Shown: in pieces, positions 37,583 through 46,817 of the stretch | Position numbering within the stretch: the stretch's first letter is position 1 | Layout of the letters: each line of letters begins with the position of its first letter | Assembly (NCBI RefSeq): GCF_014851915.1 | Contig: NZ_JACVAP010000006.1 | Location: forward strand, 124,001-188,000 | Source of the DNA: Xanthomonas sp. XNM01 | Lineage (GTDB): Bacteria; Pseudomonadota; Gammaproteobacteria; Xanthomonadales; Xanthomonadaceae | Reading direction: 5' to 3' | Length of the DNA stretch: 64,000 bases | Notes under the pieces: model-generated | What the model saw: the letters and a program-made list of their open reading frames with translations, nothing else | Told to the model about the DNA's origin: nothing | The model's database searches: none | Translations under genes and position numbers: made by a program

Positions 37583-39487
37583 ATGAATCCGCCTCCCCTG
37601 CGTCCCCGCAATCCCATCGCCACGTTCTTCGTGGGGCTGTGGGACGTGATGAACTTCACCCGCAGGCTGATCCTGAACCTCCTGTTCTTCGGCCTGCTGT
37701 TCCTGATCCTGATCGTGTTCCTGGCCGCGCTCGGCCGCGGCAGCGGGGTCAAGCCGCTGCAGGACGGCACCACTCTGGTGATCGCTCCGCAGGGTCGCCT
37801 GGTCGAGCAGTACACCGCCGACCCGGTCACCCGCGCCTTCACCAAGGCGCTGGGCGACAGCTCGGCCGACGAGGTCCAGCTGCGCGACCTGCTGCGCGTG
37901 ATCGAGGCGGCCAAGGACGATGCCCGGATCGGGCGCGTGCTGCTGCAGTTCGACAAGTTCCAGCCCGGCGGCTACGCCTCGATGCGCGAGGTCGCGCGCG
38001 CGCTGGCCGACCTGCGCGAGTCGGGCAAGCCGGTGGTGGCCTTCGGCGAGAACATCTCGCAGTCGCAGTACCTGCTGGCCGCGCAGGCCGACGAGATCTA
38101 CCTGGACCCGATGGGCGGGCTGATGCTTGAGGGTCTGGGGCGCTATCGCCAGTACTACCGCCAGGGCCTGCAGGAAAAGCTCGGCGTGGACATGCACCTG
38201 TTCCGCGTCGGCGAGTACAAGTCCGCGGCCGAGCCCTACATCCTCGACGCGGCCTCGGCCGAGTCGAAGGAAGCCGACCTGTTCTGGATGAACGACATCT
38301 GGCAGCGCTACCTCGGCGATGTCGCCGCGGCGCGCGGGATCGATGCCGCGCAGCTGGCGGCCGGTGTCGACAACCTCGCTGCCGGCATCGAGGCCGCCGG
38401 CGGCGACCTGGCCAAGCATGCGCTGGAGCAGAAGCTGGTCGACGGGCTGAAGACGCGCGAGGAAGTTGATGCGCTGATGGCCGAGAACGGCGTGGCCGAC
38501 GAGGACGACGACCGCGGCTTCCGCAACGTCGACCTGGCCGGCTACATGCAGCAGCTCGATGCGAAGCGTTCGCCGGTCGACAACCGCGCGCAGGTCGCCG
38601 TGGTCGTGGCCGAGGGCGAGATCACCGGCGGCGACCAGCCGGCCGGCCGCATCGGTGGCGAGTCCACCGCCGCGCTGCTGCGCCAGGCCCGCGACGACGA
38701 CGACGTGAAGGCCGTGGTCCTGCGCGTGGATTCGCCCGGTGGCGAGGTGTTCGCCTCCGAGCAGATCCGCCGCGAGGTCGAGCAGCTCAAGGCCGCCGGC
38801 AAGCCGGTGGTGGTGTCGATGGGCGACCTGGCCGCGTCCGGCGGCTACTGGATCAGCATGAATGCCGACCGCATCTATGCCGACGAATCGACCATCACCG
38901 GTTCGATCGGCATCTTCGGCCTGATCCCCAACTTCACCCGCACCCTGGACAAGATCGGCGTGCACACCGACGGCGTGGGCACCACCCGCTTCGCCGGTGC
39001 GTTCGACGTGACCCGCCCGCTGGATCCGGAAGTGGGCCAGGTGATCCAGAGCGTGATCAACAAGGGCTACGCCGATTTCACCGGCAAGGTCGCGCAGGCG
39101 CGCGGCACCAGCGTCGAGGCGGTGGACCAGGTCGCCCGCGGCCGGGTCTGGAGCGGCCTGCAGGCGCAGGAGCGCGGTCTGGTCGATGCACTGGGCGGCC
39201 TGTCCGACGCGGTCGCCGATGCGGCCGAGCGCGCCAAGCTGGGCGAGCGCGGCAAGTACCGCGTGCGCTACGTGGAAAAGGCCGGCAGCCCGTTCGAGCA
39301 GTTCATGAGCGGCTTCGCCGGCAGCCGCATGGGCGCGGCCCTGCTGCAGGATTCCGGGCTGGCGCGCAATGTGCTGGCCAGGACCATGCCGGAGACCGAG
39401 GCCCAGCTGCGCTTCGTCGAGAACGCGCTGAAGGACCGCAACGGCGCGCCGGTGAAGTCGCTGGCGTACTGCTTCTGCGGACTGTGA
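37583..39487 (+). CDS. sppA: signal peptide peptidase SppA (67-kDa type)
   Basis: The 634-aa inner-membrane serine protease degrades signal peptides after their release. One membrane helix lies near the N-terminus (LILNLLFFGLLFLILIVFLAAL, about 33-54). It has the double-length SppA architecture. The N-terminal half carries the catalytic lysine in RVGEYKSAAEP. The C-terminal half carries the nucleophile serine in GDLAASGGYWISM, with the Ser-Lys dyad formed between halves as known for the E. coli enzyme. Motif VLRVDSPGGEVFASEQIRREVE is conserved. The length suits the long gammaproteobacterial type. Two strong hairpins follow its stop. Confidence 0.95.
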   Translation: MNPPPLRPRNPIATFFVGLWDVMNFTRRLILNLLFFGLLFLILIVFLAALGRGSGVKPLQDGTTLVIAPQGRLVEQYTADPVTRAFTKALGDSSADEVQLRDLLRVIEAAKDDARIGRVLLQFDKFQPGGYASMREVARALADLRESGKPVVAFGENISQSQYLLAAQADEIYLDPMGGLMLEGLGRYRQYYRQGLQEKLGVDMHLFRVGEYKSAAEPYILDAASAESKEADLFWMNDIWQRYLGDVAAARGIDAAQLAAGVDNLAAGIEAAGGDLAKHALEQKLVDGLKTREEVDALMAENGVADEDDDRGFRNVDLAGYMQQLDAKRSPVDNRAQVAVVVAEGEITGGDQPAGRIGGESTAALLRQARDDDDVKAVVLRVDSPGGEVFASEQIRREVEQLKAAGKPVVVSMGDLAASGGYWISMNADRIYADESTITGSIGIFGLIPNFTRTLDKIGVHTDGVGTTRFAGAFDVTRPLDPEVGQVIQSVINKGYADFTGKVAQARGTSVEAVDQVARGRVWSGLQAQERGLVDALGGLSDAVADAAERAKLGERGKYRVRYVEKAGSPFEQFMSGFAGSRMGAALLQDSGLARNVLARTMPETEAQLRFVENALKDRNGAPVKSLAYCFCGL

Positions 39488-39492
39488 CGGCA

Positions 39493-39562
39493 CGCCGGAC
39501 GGCGTACCGTCCGGCGGCCTGATCCCCGACGGCCCGGCCTCATCGCCGGGCCGTCGTCGTTT
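39493..39562 (+). terminator. double hairpin terminator after sppA
   Basis: Hairpin 1: CGCCGGACGG (39493-39502) with CCGTCCGGCG (39507-39516), loop CGTA. Hairpin 2: GACGGCCCGGC (39528-39538) with GCCGGGCCGTC (39545-39555), loop CTCATC, then GTCGTTTCC. Both stems are perfect. The region from here to 39798 holds no other feature I can support. Confidence 0.75.
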
Positions 39563-39798
39563 CCGGCGGGCCAACGGGCGGGAACGCGGCCGGCGCGCTT
39601 ACCGTACTCGGGTGCGAATGCCGCAGTGCAGGGGTGACTGGAAGCCAGACCGCCCACGCGACGGGCATCGTGGAGCGTTCCGGATCGAATCGGGAATGCA
39701 CAGCGGCGCGGCGTCGATGCCACGGCGGCCGCCTACGCTGGATCCGGGCATGTCCGGATGGCGGAAGTGCCGCGCCAGGCCGCTTGGAGTGAACGGGC

Positions 39799-40044
39799 TC
39801 AGCCGCCTTCGGCGGCGTCGATCTGCGCGCGCTGCGCGTCGGCGTTGTCCTGCAGCGTCTTCTCCACCGCACGCGCGGTGTCCTGCGGCGCCTGGATCGC
39901 ATCGCGCAGCTCGGTGGCGGCCTGCGCCTGCGCCTGCGGCTCGGGCGGCTGCTCGGTGGGCGGCGGTTCCGGCCGGCACGCGGCCAGGGACAGCGTGCCG
40001 GCGAGCACGGCGCCTGCGGCGATCGAGCGGACGAGGATGGGCAT
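39799..40044 (-). CDS. small lipoprotein of unknown function
   Basis: The 81-aa product starts [23 protein letters not shown], a type II signal peptide with the lipobox LSLAAC; the cysteine at residue 23 would be lipidated. The mature part is a Pro/Glu/Gln-rich linker followed by a helix rich in Ala and Gln ([22 protein letters not shown]) that could form a coiled coil. A GGAGG Shine-Dalgarno precedes the ATG. The next residue after the lipid cysteine is arginine, so the Lol +2 rule points to the outer membrane. No family was recognised. It is divergent from the SDR gene. Confidence 0.75.
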   Translation of the reverse strand: MPILVRSIAAGAVLAGTLSLAACRPEPPPTEQPPEPQAQAQAATELRDAIQAPQDTARAVEKTLQDNADAQRAQIDAAEGG

Positions 40045-40087
40045 CGTCTGGCACCTCCACACGGGGTCGTGCGGCTATCCTACGCCG

Positions 40088-40864
40088 ATGACGACACCAC
40101 GATGGCGACTGGACGGACAGCGTGCCCTGGTGACCGGCGCCAGCGCCGGCATCGGCCTGGCGATCGCGCACGAACTGGCCGCGCTGGGTGCCGACCTGCT
40201 GCTGGTCGCGCGCAACGAGGATCCACTCGGCCAGGCCCGCGACGAGCTGCTGGATCTGCATCCGGACCGCGAGATCCACGCGATGGCCGCCGACGTGGCC
40301 GACGACGAGGACCGCCAGGCGATCCTGGACTGGGTCGAGGACCACGGCGACGGGCTGCACCTGCTGGTCAACAACGCCGGCGGCAACGTGACCAAGGCGG
40401 CGGTCGACTACACCGAGGACGAGTGGCGTTCGATCTTCGAGACCAACCTGTTCTCCGCGTTCGAACTGTCGCGTTACGCGCACCCGCTGCTGGCCCGTCA
40501 TGGCGCCGCGTCGGTGGTCAACGTCGGCAGCGTGTCCGGCCTGACCCACGTGCGCAGCGGCGTGGTCTACGGCATGACCAAGGCGGCGATGCACCAGATG
40601 ACCCGCAACCTGGCCTGCGAATGGGCCGGCGACGGCATCCGCGTCAACGCGGTCGCGCCGTGGTACATCCGCACGCGCCGCACCTCCGGGCCGCTGTCGG
40701 ATCCGGAGTACTACGAGGAGGTCATCGCGCGCACGCCGATGGCCCGGATCGGCGAGCCGGAAGAGGTCGCCGCGGCGGTGGCCTTCCTGTGCCTGCCGGC
40801 GTCGAGCTACGTGACCGGCGAGTGCATCGCGGTCGACGGCGGATTCCTGCGCTACGGGTTCTGA
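40088..40864 (+). CDS. short-chain dehydrogenase/reductase (tropinone-reductase-like)
   Basis: The 258-aa cytosolic NAD(P)-dependent oxidoreductase has the classical SDR cofactor loop [16 protein letters not shown], the NNAG motif ([10 protein letters not shown]) and catalytic Ser-Tyr-Lys (VNVGSVSG, then YGMTKAA). The C-terminal segment ends [15 protein letters not shown]. The arginine after the first strand (LVARNED) suggests NADPH preference. Family members with this layout reduce small ketones or acyl groups; the substrate is unknown. ATG 40088 leaves a leader of only 43 bp to the divergent lipoprotein gene. It stands alone, followed by a gene-free stretch of about 550 bp. Confidence 0.9.
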   Translation: MTTPRWRLDGQRALVTGASAGIGLAIAHELAALGADLLLVARNEDPLGQARDELLDLHPDREIHAMAADVADDEDRQAILDWVEDHGDGLHLLVNNAGGNVTKAAVDYTEDEWRSIFETNLFSAFELSRYAHPLLARHGAASVVNVGSVSGLTHVRSGVVYGMTKAAMHQMTRNLACEWAGDGIRVNAVAPWYIRTRRTSGPLSDPEYYEEVIARTPMARIGEPEEVAAAVAFLCLPASSYVTGECIAVDGGFLRYGF

Positions 40865-41294
40865 TCCGCGCGCGACGCACGCGGCAGGCGGTCGGGATCT
40901 CGGCCACCCGGTGAGGCGCGCCGCGGGCCGGATGCGTCAGCAGCCGCCCGGGCGACGTGGAATGGCCGAGCACCGCGGCACAGCGGGCGGCGAACCCGGC
41001 GAAGCGCGGCGGCGGGACGCCCCCCGGACCGGTCGCCAGCCGATACCCGGTGCACGTCTCGCCGGGCTGAACGGCCGCGCCACCTGCCGATGTCGTGCGG
41101 GTCCTGGCCCTGCCGCCCGCGGCCGGTACCGGACGTTCCTGGAGGTCATCGTTCCCTCCGGACCGGCCCGGACCGCAGCGGGCGTTCGTGACCGTCCCGG
41201 CGGGCCACAGGCCTGGCCATGGCGGTAGGACCGGGGGCAACCCGCCCGACATCGACCGTTGATCACGCTTCTGGAACCGGCCAGCGCCAGGGCA

Positions 41295-41324
41295 CTGACG
41301 CCCGGCCGGACCCTGCTCTATGAT
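41295..41324 (+). promoter_or_regulatory. candidate sigma-70 promoter of the CsgG-like gene
   Basis: CTGACG (41295-41300) and TATGAT (41319-41324) are separated by 18 bp and lie about 95 bp before the ATG. The -10 is a good match, the -35 only partial. The preceding DNA from 40865 is very GC-rich, with no believable gene on either strand; I see nothing else in it. Confidence 0.45.
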
Positions 41325-41419
41325 CGCCCGGCCATCGCTGCCTGGCGCTGCGGTGGCACTCCATTCCAAGGCCGAACCGCCGACGCCGGCACGGCCGACC
41401 ATCAGAAGAAGGATCGACC

Positions 41420-42382
41420 ATGCGTAGAGGGAATTCGTCGCTGTCCGTGCTTGCCGTGTCCCTGCTGATCGGCCTCGCCGCCACCGCGCCGGCGATGGCG
41501 CAGCGGGCGAGCGCCCAGCAGCAGCGCCAGGACCAGATGGCCCAGATCCCGGTGTGCCAGAAGCCGCTGGGCACGCTCTCGGTGCTCGAGCCGGAGGATT
41601 CGGTGCAGTGGTGGACCGGCCAGCAGCTGCCGGCGCCGTCGCGCCTGATCAAGGTGATGGTCAGCAAGTCGCGCTGCTTCACCCTGGTCGATCGTGGCGC
41701 GGGCATGGCCGCCGGCCAGTTCGAGCGCGAACTGGCGGCCAGCGGCGAGCTGCGCGGCCAGTCCAACGTCGGCAAGGGCCAGGTGCGCGCCGCCGACTAC
41801 GTGATGGTCCCCGACCTCATCTCGCAGAACAGCAACGCCGGCGGCAATGCCGTCAGCGGTCTGCTGGGCGGCCTGATCGGCGGCGACGTCGGTCGCGCGG
41901 CCGCCGGCCTGAACTTCCGCAAGAAGACCGCCGACGTGGTCCTGACCGTGACCGACGTGCGCTCCTCCGAGCAGGTCGCGATGGCCGAGGGCAACGCGAA
42001 GAAGACCGACCTGGGCTGGAACGGCAGCGGCGCGCTGTTCGGTTCGAGCGGCTTCGGCGCGGCGGGCGTGGGCGGCTACGCCAACACCGAGATCGGCCAG
42101 GTGATCACCCTGGCCTACCTGCAGGCCTACATCGCCATCGTCGACCAGCTTGGCGGCCTGCCTGACAACGCCTCGGCCGCCGGCGCCCATCAGGCGGTCA
42201 CGGTGACCAAGCCGGCGCGCCTGCTGGCCAACGCCCAGGGCACCGGCAGCGCCGTGCGCACGCTGGAGCCGGGCATGATGCTGTACCCGACCGGCAACAA
42301 GGAGGGGATGATGTGGGAAGTCGAGGACGAGCTGGGCAACAAGGGCTGGGTCTCGTCGACCATGATCGAACTGTCGAGGTGA
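41420..42382 (+). CDS. CsgG/HfaB-family exported protein with C-terminal SH3-like domain
   Basis: The 320-aa protein has a type I signal peptide (SVLAVSLLIGLAATAPAMAQ) and no lipobox, unlike the curli pore CsgG. The central region (about 45-245) has CsgG-like sequence: SRLIKVMVSKSRCFTLVDRG, then YVMVPDLISQNSNAGGNAVSGLLGG, then VVLTVTDVRSSEQVAMAEGNAKKTD. The last 65 residues (ARLLANAQGTGSAVRTLEPGMML through GWVSSTMIEL) look like a bacterial SH3 domain, which often binds cell wall. Localisation is probably periplasmic; a role in envelope assembly is inferred from family. Start ATG 41420 follows AGAAGGATCGACC. A hairpin terminator follows. Confidence 0.8.
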   Translation: MRRGNSSLSVLAVSLLIGLAATAPAMAQRASAQQQRQDQMAQIPVCQKPLGTLSVLEPEDSVQWWTGQQLPAPSRLIKVMVSKSRCFTLVDRGAGMAAGQFERELAASGELRGQSNVGKGQVRAADYVMVPDLISQNSNAGGNAVSGLLGGLIGGDVGRAAAGLNFRKKTADVVLTVTDVRSSEQVAMAEGNAKKTDLGWNGSGALFGSSGFGAAGVGGYANTEIGQVITLAYLQAYIAIVDQLGGLPDNASAAGAHQAVTVTKPARLLANAQGTGSAVRTLEPGMMLYPTGNKEGMMWEVEDELGNKGWVSSTMIELSR

Positions 42383-42422
42383 TCCTGCGGGCCGCGCGTC
42401 GGGCGCGCACCAGGTGAAGGAC

Positions 42423-42452
42423 GGAGCCGGCGTGAGCCGGCTTCGTCGTTTC
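42423..42452 (+). terminator. hairpin terminator after the CsgG-like gene
   Basis: GGAGCCGGC (42423-42431) pairs with GCCGGCTTC (42436-42444), one G-T wobble, loop GTGA. It is followed by GTCGTTTCC, the same tail as the second sppA terminator. Confidence 0.7.
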
Positions 42453-42608
42453 CGGGGATCGGCTGGCGTCGAGCGTGGGTGCCAGCATCGCGTCTCACCT
42501 CACTGGCATGGCTTGCCGTGCTTTTGCTTTCGCTTCGCTTTCAGTCCTTGTCTTTGTCTTTTGTGCCCCGGCCTTTCGGCTTTGCTCCGCCGCTTCTGAA
42601 TTCCGGGT

Positions 42609-43127
42609 GCCGTGAAGCGAGCCGAGCATCGCAGCGCGTCAGGGGCGAAGCGCTGCCCTTGTCTGAGCGCAGCGAGTTTGGACAGCGTCCCCTGGTGTGC
42701 GAGAAGCACAGGGCACCGGCGTGGCGCAGCCGCGCCGGCGAGTGGACCGGCCGTGCTTTCTTCTGGTTACCTTTCCTTGCACAGGCAAAGAAAAGGGATT
42801 CGCTCCGGCCCGCGCAGCGGGTAGGGCGAAAGCGGTTGCTTCTGCTGTGGGTTACGCACTTGCTGTTGCATGGCTTTCGACGTGCGACGTGCTACAGCCA
42901 AAGCCAAAGCCAAAGCCAAAAGGCAACGGCTTCCGCGCTGTTGCGCGGCTTACTTTTGTCTTGGCAAAAGTAAGCAAAACCGCCGTCGCCGGACGCGATC
43001 CGACTGACTGCGCCAGTCGGTCCCCTGCGCTTCTCGGCTGACAGGGGACGCTGCCCAAACTCGCTGCGCTCAGACAAGGGCAGCTCTTCGCCCCTGTCAT
43101 CCTGCGATGCTCGGCTCGCTTTACGGC
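42609..43127. mobile_element. 519-bp MITE-like element with 105-bp inverted ends
   Basis: The left end (42609-42713) reappears inverted at 43023-43127, both 105 bp and about 90% identical by eye. Shared landmarks are GAGCCGAGCATCGCAG, CCCTTGTCTGAGCGCAGCGA and GCAGCGTCCCCT (complement on the right). Inside are a perfect 11-bp hairpin (42948-42975), a partial hairpin near 42770-42797 and AAAGCC hexamer iterations (42896-42925). The ends are translatable but the resulting peptides (Leu/Trp or Gln/Ser runs) are not credible proteins. No transposase is present, so mobilisation in trans is an inference. The whole gap 42383-43278 has no gene. Confidence 0.6.
42948..42975. repeat. perfect 11-bp hairpin inside the repeat element
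   Basis: GCTTACTTTTG (42948-42958) pairs exactly with CAAAAGTAAGC (42965-42975) around TCTTGG. It is AT-rich against its surroundings and is followed by AAAAC. It may act as a bidirectional terminator. Confidence 0.6.
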
Positions 43128-43196
43128 TCGAGTGGATCAAGGGCCAAAGCCAGAGCCAGAGCCAAAGCCAGAGCACAGCAAAGGCAAAGCAAAATC

Positions 43197-43257
<61 letters not shown>

Positions 43258-43278
43258 GACCGCCGCGGGTGCGCCGGG

Positions 43279-44340
43279 TCAGAGCATCCGGCTGATGGTG
43301 AAGCTGCCGTAGGCCGGCAGGTCGCGCTGGGTTTCGAATTCGCGGGTGCGGTGGTAGCGGGCGAGGGCGAACTTCCACTTGCCGCGCATCACAGCCAGGC
43401 CATAACCGCCTTCGGCCACCAGGGGGCGCTTGTCGACGCTGTGGCTGTCGCGGAAGGTATTGCCGTCCAGGGTGATGTCGCGCAGCACCCAACGGGCGTC
43501 GGTGGTCAGGAACAGGTGCATCGACCAGCCGGTCGCGCGGCCGTAGCGCGAGGGGGCGGTGTTCTCGCCGGCGGGGCGGGTGGGGGTGCTGCCGAAATCG
43601 TCGGGCAGCTTCCAGCCGAAGCGCGCCTCGCCGCCCGCGTTGAGGTGGGTGGCCATGTTGCCGACCGCACCGCCCCAGTGCGAGATGAAGTCCCAGCCCC
43701 AGCCGCCGGCGTTGCGGTCGGCATCGCCCCAGCGGCGCATCCGCTCGTGGACCAGGTTCACCAGCGGCTCGTTGTGCAGCTGGTTGTCCCAGCCCTGGAA
43801 CTTCTCGTCGTCCAGCACGTCGTGCACCGCATCCTGCACCTCCTCGGCGAAGGACCACGGGCCGACCACGCCCAGCTGCAGCTGGGTGGTGCGCAGGCGG
43901 TCGCCGCTGCGCGCGTTGTAGCCGAAGCTGGCCAGCAGGATGCCGGCATACGGCCGGTCGTCCGGGATCACGTCGGTGCGGGTGAAGTCGGTCGGGGTGA
44001 AGATCGCCTGGCCCAGCGAGAACACCATGTTCTGCTGCTCGAAACCGCCCGGCTGCAGGCGTTCCAGATAGGTGTTCACCCAGCGCGCCAGGCGCGGCAG
44101 GCAGGGATCGTCGGTGTAGTCGACCAGATTGGGCGAGACCAGGGTGATCGCCGCACCGTTGGTATAGCCCTGGTCCTGGCGCTCGCCGCCGAACAGGTCG
44201 TTGTCGACCCGGAAGTTCACCGCCGGCGGGGTCTGGCTCAGCGTGCTGTCGCGACAGCGGTCGTCGGCGGTGGCGTGGAAGGCGACACCGCCCAGGGCGG
44301 CAGCCAGCAGGGCGGACAGCGTGCGCGGCGCGGACGGCAT
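43279..44340 (-). CDS. lipid A deacylase LpxR-family (DUF2219) outer-membrane protein
   Basis: The 353-aa product has a signal peptide ([18 protein letters not shown], then DD). The mature part begins with the family hallmark [11 protein letters not shown], followed by [16 protein letters not shown], the Asn-Asp and Tyr-Thr-Asn region that builds the LpxR active site. [30 protein letters not shown] and [12 protein letters not shown] are further conserved blocks, the last containing a candidate catalytic histidine. Alternating strands throughout fit a 12-stranded barrel. Characterised LpxR removes the 3'-acyloxyacyl group of lipid A; the same activity here is inferred. Transcription points away from ybeD-lipB-lipA. 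A hexanucleotide array lies right behind its stop. Confidence 0.82.
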   Translation of the reverse strand: MPSAPRTLSALLAAALGGVAFHATADDRCRDSTLSQTPPAVNFRVDNDLFGGERQDQGYTNGAAITLVSPNLVDYTDDPCLPRLARWVNTYLERLQPGGFEQQNMVFSLGQAIFTPTDFTRTDVIPDDRPYAGILLASFGYNARSGDRLRTTQLQLGVVGPWSFAEEVQDAVHDVLDDEKFQGWDNQLHNEPLVNLVHERMRRWGDADRNAGGWGWDFISHWGGAVGNMATHLNAGGEARFGWKLPDDFGSTPTRPAGENTAPSRYGRATGWSMHLFLTTDARWVLRDITLDGNTFRDSHSVDKRPLVAEGGYGLAVMRGKWKFALARYHRTREFETQRDLPAYGSFTISRML

Positions 44341-44566
44341 GGTGTGATCCAGTCGGGTGATGGGGGGAGGGTGCGACAGGGCGTGCGTTCACGGTGTGAG
44401 CGCGGCCGCCACAGTACGGCGGCCCGGCGACCCGGGAAAGGCCGTCCGTGCACCTTACCGTTGCAGCCTTACGGGGTCCTTTCCGGGTCCGGTTGTGCGC
44501 ACGGCGCGACACAGTGGCCCGCCGGCGGGCTTGGGTTTGCCCGGTCCCGGCCCGATAATGACCGCC

Positions 44567-44845
44567 ATGGAAATCAAGTCCGACAATCCAGAACACGGCT
44601 TCCAGTTCCCCGGCGAGTTCGAGCTCAGCGCGATGGGCACGGCCGACAAGGGCCTGGAAACCGAACTGCCCGCGGTGCTGGCCGAACTCGGCCTGGAGGT
44701 GCTGGAAGAGCGCATCCAGTGGAAGCACTCGTCCAACGGCAAGTACGTGTCGGTGCGGATCGCCTTCCGCGCGGACAGCCGCGAGCAGTACGACGCCGCC
44801 CACGCTGCGCTGCGCGACCACCCGGAAGTGAAGTGGACCCTGTAG
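44567..44845 (+). CDS. ybeD: YbeD/DUF493-family protein
   Basis: The 92-aa protein matches the DUF493 (YbeD) family, small ACT-like alpha/beta proteins encoded beside lipB in many gammaproteobacteria. Recognisable segments are [37 protein letters not shown] and [21 protein letters not shown], the last being the conserved C-terminus. ATG 44567 fits the family start; ATG 44558 adds three residues. Its end overlaps the presumed lipB start by 13 bp, indicating translational coupling. The role is not established; context suggests a link with lipoylation. Confidence 0.9.
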   Translation: MEIKSDNPEHGFQFPGEFELSAMGTADKGLETELPAVLAELGLEVLEERIQWKHSSNGKYVSVRIAFRADSREQYDAAHAALRDHPEVKWTL

Positions 44846-45552
44846 CAGACGCGTCCGCGCCGGCCTGCGCGGTCGGCGGCCCGGCCGCGTCCGTGCCGCT
44901 CACGGCGGTGGTGCGCGACCTGGGGCGCCAGCCCTACGCGCCGGTCTGGCGCGCGATGCAGCGCTTCACCGATGCCCGCGACGAGGCCACCGCCGACGAG
45001 CTGTGGGTGGTCGAACACGAGCCGGTGTTCACCCTCGGCCAGGCCGGCAAGCCCGAGCACGTGCTCGCCCCTGGCGAGATTCCGGTGCTGCACGTGGACC
45101 GCGGCGGCCAGGTCACCTACCACGGCCCTGGCCAGCTGGTGGTCTACCCGCTGCTGGACCTGCGCCGGCTGAAGATCGGGGTGCGCGAGTACGTGTGCCG
45201 GATCGAGCAGGCCATCATCGACACGCTGGACGAGTGGAACATCGTCGCCGAGCGCCAGGACGGCGCCCCGGGCGTGTACGTCGCCGGCGCCAAGGTCGCC
45301 GCGCTCGGCATCCGGGTGCGGCGCGGCTGCACCTTCCACGGCCTGTCGTTCAACGTCGGCATGGACCTGGAACCGTTCCACCGGATCAACCCATGCGGCT
45401 ACCAGGGCCTGCGGGTGACCTCGGTGCTAGACTTGGGCGGCCCGTCCGGCATGGACGCGGTCAAGCCGGTGCTGCTTTCGCAGCTCGCCCGCCAGTTCGG
45501 CCTGGACCTGCAGCCGGCCGCCGACCTCCCCGATCTCACCCCGGCGGACTGA
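44833..45552 (+). CDS. lipB: octanoyl-[ACP]:protein N-octanoyltransferase LipB
   Basis: LipB transfers octanoate from acyl carrier protein to lipoyl domains, the first step of lipoate synthesis. The protein (239 aa from GTG 44833) contains [32 protein letters not shown], the catalytic lysine region [20 protein letters not shown] and the catalytic cysteine in INPCGYQGL. The start is uncertain: no ATG precedes the conserved part, and the GTG at 44833 overlaps ybeD. A GTG near 44896 would also keep the catalytic domain. lipA follows 30 bp downstream, so ybeD-lipB-lipA looks like one operon. Confidence 0.94.
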   Translation: MDPVADASAPACAVGGPAASVPLTAVVRDLGRQPYAPVWRAMQRFTDARDEATADELWVVEHEPVFTLGQAGKPEHVLAPGEIPVLHVDRGGQVTYHGPGQLVVYPLLDLRRLKIGVREYVCRIEQAIIDTLDEWNIVAERQDGAPGVYVAGAKVAALGIRVRRGCTFHGLSFNVGMDLEPFHRINPCGYQGLRVTSVLDLGGPSGMDAVKPVLLSQLARQFGLDLQPAADLPDLTPAD

Positions 45553-45582
45553 CCGCCGCCGCCGCCGCTCGAAGGCATTGCC

Positions 45583-46593
45583 ATGACCGACTCCGTGACC
45601 CGCTCGATCCCCCTCCAGGTGCTGCCGGCCGATGCCGGCCCGGCGCCGCTGCAGACGGGCGTCAAGCAGATCGGTGGCGACAAGATCGGCCGCTCGCCGG
45701 TGCAGTTCGCCGATGCGCCGGTGCTGCGCAAGCCGTCCTGGATCCGGGTGCGGATCCCCTCCGGCAACGCGGTGGCCAACCTCAAGGCCAAGCTGCGCGA
45801 GAACCGGCTGGTCACGGTCTGCGAGGAAGCCAGCTGCCCGAACATCCACGAGTGCTTCGGCCACGGCACCGCCACCTTCATGATCCTCGGCGAGGTCTGC
45901 ACCCGGCGCTGCTCGTTCTGCGACGTCGCCCACGGCCGGCCCAAGCCGCCGGACGCCAGCGAGCCCGAGAGCCTGGGCAACACCGTGGCCGACATGGGCC
46001 TGCGCTACGTGGTGGTGACCAGCGTCGACCGCGACGACCTGCGCGACGGCGGCGCCCAGCATTTCGTCGACTGCATCGCCGCGATCCGCGCGAAGGCGCC
46101 GGGCACCCGGATCGAGATCCTGACCCCGGACTTCCGCGGCAAGGGACGCATGGACCGCGCGCTGGAGATCCTGGCGGTCAACCCGCCGGACGTGTTCAAC
46201 CACAACATCGAGACCGTGCCGGACCTGTACCCGAACGTGCGTCCGGGTGCGGACTACCAGTGGTCGCTGACCCTGCTGCAGAAGTTCAAGGCGCAGCACC
46301 CGGCGATCCCGACCAAGTCCGGCATCATGCTCGGCCTGGGCGAGACCATGGAGCAGGTCCAGGCCACGCTGCGCGACCTGCGCGCGCACGACGTGGACAT
46401 GATCACCATCGGCCAGTACCTGCAGCCGACCGCGCACCACCACCCGGTGCTGCGTTACTGGACCCCCGAGGAGTACAAGGCGCTGGAGGTCTACGGCTAC
46501 GCGCTGGGTTTCAGCCACGTCGCCTCCGGCCCGATGGTGCGCTCGTCCTACCACGCCGACCGGCAGGCCGCCGGCGCGGGCGTCGCCGCCTGA
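45583..46593 (+). CDS. lipA: lipoyl synthase LipA
   Basis: LipA inserts two sulfur atoms into the octanoyl group on lipoyl domains, using two iron-sulfur clusters. The 336-aa protein has the auxiliary-cluster motif [12 protein letters not shown], the radical-SAM motif CTRRCSFC and the C-terminal RSSYHAD signature that supplies the serine ligand of the auxiliary cluster. The order and length are normal. Start ATG 45583 follows CGAAGG. It is last in the ybeD-lipB-lipA operon. The following 225-bp gap to prc holds only a promoter-size stretch with no clear element. Confidence 0.97.
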   Translation: MTDSVTRSIPLQVLPADAGPAPLQTGVKQIGGDKIGRSPVQFADAPVLRKPSWIRVRIPSGNAVANLKAKLRENRLVTVCEEASCPNIHECFGHGTATFMILGEVCTRRCSFCDVAHGRPKPPDASEPESLGNTVADMGLRYVVVTSVDRDDLRDGGAQHFVDCIAAIRAKAPGTRIEILTPDFRGKGRMDRALEILAVNPPDVFNHNIETVPDLYPNVRPGADYQWSLTLLQKFKAQHPAIPTKSGIMLGLGETMEQVQATLRDLRAHDVDMITIGQYLQPTAHHHPVLRYWTPEEYKALEVYGYALGFSHVASGPMVRSSYHADRQAAGAGVAA

Positions 46594-46817
46594 GCGCAGC
46601 GTCGCGCAGTGCGCCGCTCCACCCGGTCGCCCGGCGTCCGGGCGCCGGATCCGCACATGCCCGCCGTTCACTTTTTCGTACAGCACAGCCGCTAGCCTGC
46701 GGGTGTCCGGGCGCGTGCCCGGATGGACCGCTCCCGGGCCGGCAACTTTCGGCATTGTGATGCGGTCCCAGCCGTAGCATCTTGTGTCAGACCGGCCAGT
46801 GAGGCCCGAGCCCCCGC

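Noticed and set aside
42479-43176. Several open frames in the repeat element giving [11 protein letters not shown] and Leu-Trp or Gln-Ser runs
   Set aside because: They are translations of the inverted ends and hexamer iterations. The same peptide arises from both arms, and no initiation site or family supports them.
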